Of a DNA stretch of 14,745 nt, positions 14,169 through 14,745 are shown piece by piece; the stretch's first letter is position 1, and each line of letters opens with the position of its first letter. A model generated the notes under the pieces. The model did not search any database. It had not been told where the DNA came from and saw nothing but the letters and a program-made list of their open reading frames with translations. The stretch spans positions 1 to 14,745 of the forward strand of contig CALBTC010000024.1 of NCBI GenBank assembly GCA_937967805.1. The letters run 5' to 3'. The stretch is from an uncultured Anaerolineaceae bacterium (GTDB taxonomy: Bacteria; Chloroflexota; Anaerolineae; Promineifilales; Promineifilaceae). The translations under genes were made by a program, and so were the position numbers.

Positions 14169-14490
14169 TTTGAGGGCTTCTTTTACGGCTACTGCTCCAA
14201 AATCTTTCTGGGGCAGTGCCGCATCGTTTTTCTGTGGGTTTTACCTATCCGTTTTGTTTACCCAACCAAACGTGTTGCATCCGGCCCCAATTGGGACACA
14301 TACAACACATACAAGCTGCGAAATGGGTTGAAAACGGGTTTTGTGTGTTCATCATTTTCTATGCTAACAGAGCGAGAACTGATCGCTTATGGACAATTTG
14401 TCTGAAAAATACGGCCGTCTTTCGTGCACAATCGACAAAATAGAATAAGGTGTGGTAATGAATGTAGGATCACCTACAAAGTAAAGTTTA
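14169..14490. other. Non-coding stretch between the transporter and the operon leader
   Basis: No convincing gene is seen; short open frames here lack ribosome sites. It holds one ACGGCCGT (14411-14418), a 14-bp hairpin GTAGG/CCTAC around 14464-14477 just past the transporter stop, a perfect palindrome CCCAATTGGG (14286-14295), a tandem 9-mer ACACATACA (14296-14313) and ACTGCTCC (14191-14198), which can pair with GGAGCAGT at 14151-14158. The stretch is richer in A and T than the genes. The operon promoter may lie here, but no clear -35/-10 pair was found. Confidence 0.5.
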
Positions 14491-14745
14491 TTAATCGGCG
14501 CTGGCAATCTGTACATCGCTGCGGCTGATGAGGCGGCCCATTTCGCGGGCAAAGCCCAGCACGTCGACGCGGGTGAGGATGTAAACGGCCGTTGCCAGCC
14601 CCACCCCTTCCAACAAAAAGATCAGCCCGTAACCTAACCCCGCACCAAACTCAAGGTTCAGCAAGAAGAGGTCGCGCAGCGCGCCGCCGGCAAAGGTACC
14701 TAATCCTTTAAACACCACCACGGAAATGGTCCACAATCCCAGGTA
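14491..14745 (-). CDS. Membrane transporter, C-terminal part (MFS, possibly PucC/BCD-like; start outside window)
   Basis: The frame is open to the right edge (Tyr-Leu-Gly precede the first internal TTG at 14736), so only the last 84 codons are seen. Two hydrophobic helices are clear: about TISVVVFKGLGTFAGGAL and LGYGLIFLLEGVGLATAVYIL, joined by GALRDLFLLNLEFGAG, then a short cytoplasmic tail (TRVDVLGFAREMGRL). The GGALRD segment between helices recalls the PucC/BCD group of the major facilitator family, linked to bacteriochlorophyll or light-harvesting assembly in phototrophs, but the fragment is short. An ordinary MFS transporter is equally possible. It is followed by 474 bp of non-coding DNA before the operon. 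Confidence 0.6.
   Translation of the reverse strand, partial: YLGLWTISVVVFKGLGTFAGGALRDLFLLNLEFGAGLGYGLIFLLEGVGLATAVYILTRVDVLGFAREMGRLISRSDVQIASAD

Larger units (their letters stand above)
125..14592. repeat. Dispersed highly iterated palindrome ACGGCCGT (28 exact copies)
   Basis: Exact copies begin at 125, 1246, 1848, 2064, 2139, 2181, 3229, 3332, 3518, 3825, 4714, 5007, 5094, 6474, 7146, 7456, 7569, 7832, 8774, 9166, 9961, 10510, 11127, 11195, 11434, 12734, 14411 and 14585. Twenty-seven are in genes and one is intergenic. The coding copies fall in all codon phases: 16 as Thr-Ala-Val/Arg, 7 as Asn/Asp-Gly-Arg and 4 as Arg-Pro. About two thirds are preceded by A. The counts were made by eye and a few copies could have been missed. 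Confidence 0.9.

Noticed and set aside
14131..14331. 66-codon plus-strand frame in the leader region
   Set aside because: No ribosome site, runs through a terminator hairpin, and has no coherent protein pattern.
14054..14490. Known SAM, cobalamin or T-box riboswitch before the sulfite reductase
   Set aside because: The minus-strand sequence lacks the conserved core boxes I know for these classes; only an unclassified hairpin arrangement remains.
1..14745. CRISPR array, tRNA, rRNA or insertion sequence with transposase
   Set aside because: No regularly spaced direct repeats, no cloverleaf with conserved TTC/CCA arms and no transposase frame was seen on either strand.

Overview
The window is a GC-rich bacterial chromosome segment with dense genes on both strands. 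I infer a Chloroflexota (Anaerolineae-like) organism. The reasons are a lipoprotein with long Pro/Ser/Thr linkers, a DUF6544-type membrane protein, and palindromic intergenic repeats of the GTAGGGGC...GCCCCTAC kind; no rRNA or marker phylogeny is available here. The most striking genome-level feature is the 8-bp palindrome ACGGCCGT, which I find 28 times (about one per 530 bp, against less than one expected). It occurs in all three codon phases, so it looks like a DNA-level 'highly iterated palindrome'.

Layout, left to right. (1) 1-402 is the end of a biotin carboxyl carrier-type protein, followed by a twin-hairpin repeat (418-566). (2) 608-4213 is a tight plus-strand run: an M24 aminopeptidase, a lipoprotein with a glycoside-hydrolase-like TIM barrel, and DNA polymerase IV (dinB). 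(3) 4214-8724 is an accessory stretch of membrane and hypothetical genes: a possible gene remnant, a DUF6544-like protein, a methyltransferase cut short by a repeat, an anchored HExxH peptidase, an N-terminally short CPBP protease and a two-helix small protein. Two related palindrome-plus-terminator modules sit in this stretch, and the truncated genes suggest ongoing turnover. (4) 14016-8681 (minus strand) is a sulfite assimilation and siroheme group: a large nitrite/sulfite reductase, an unknown 188-residue protein, uroporphyrinogen-III methyltransferase, APS/PAPS reductase and precorrin-2 dehydrogenase. (5) 14017-14490 is a non-coding leader with a terminator-like hairpin and a nested inverted repeat. 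(6) The C-terminus of a multi-helix transporter (14491-14745, minus) runs off the right edge.

Group 4 works together. CysH-type reductase makes sulfite, the siroheme reductase turns sulfite (or nitrite) into sulfide (or ammonia), and CobA plus the precorrin-2 dehydrogenase make the siroheme it needs. The 188-residue protein is locked between the reductase and cobA (3-bp gap to cobA) and has no function I can name. Three different palindromic or short-unit repeats lie in the gaps of this operon without breaking it. No transposase, CRISPR array, tRNA or rRNA was seen.
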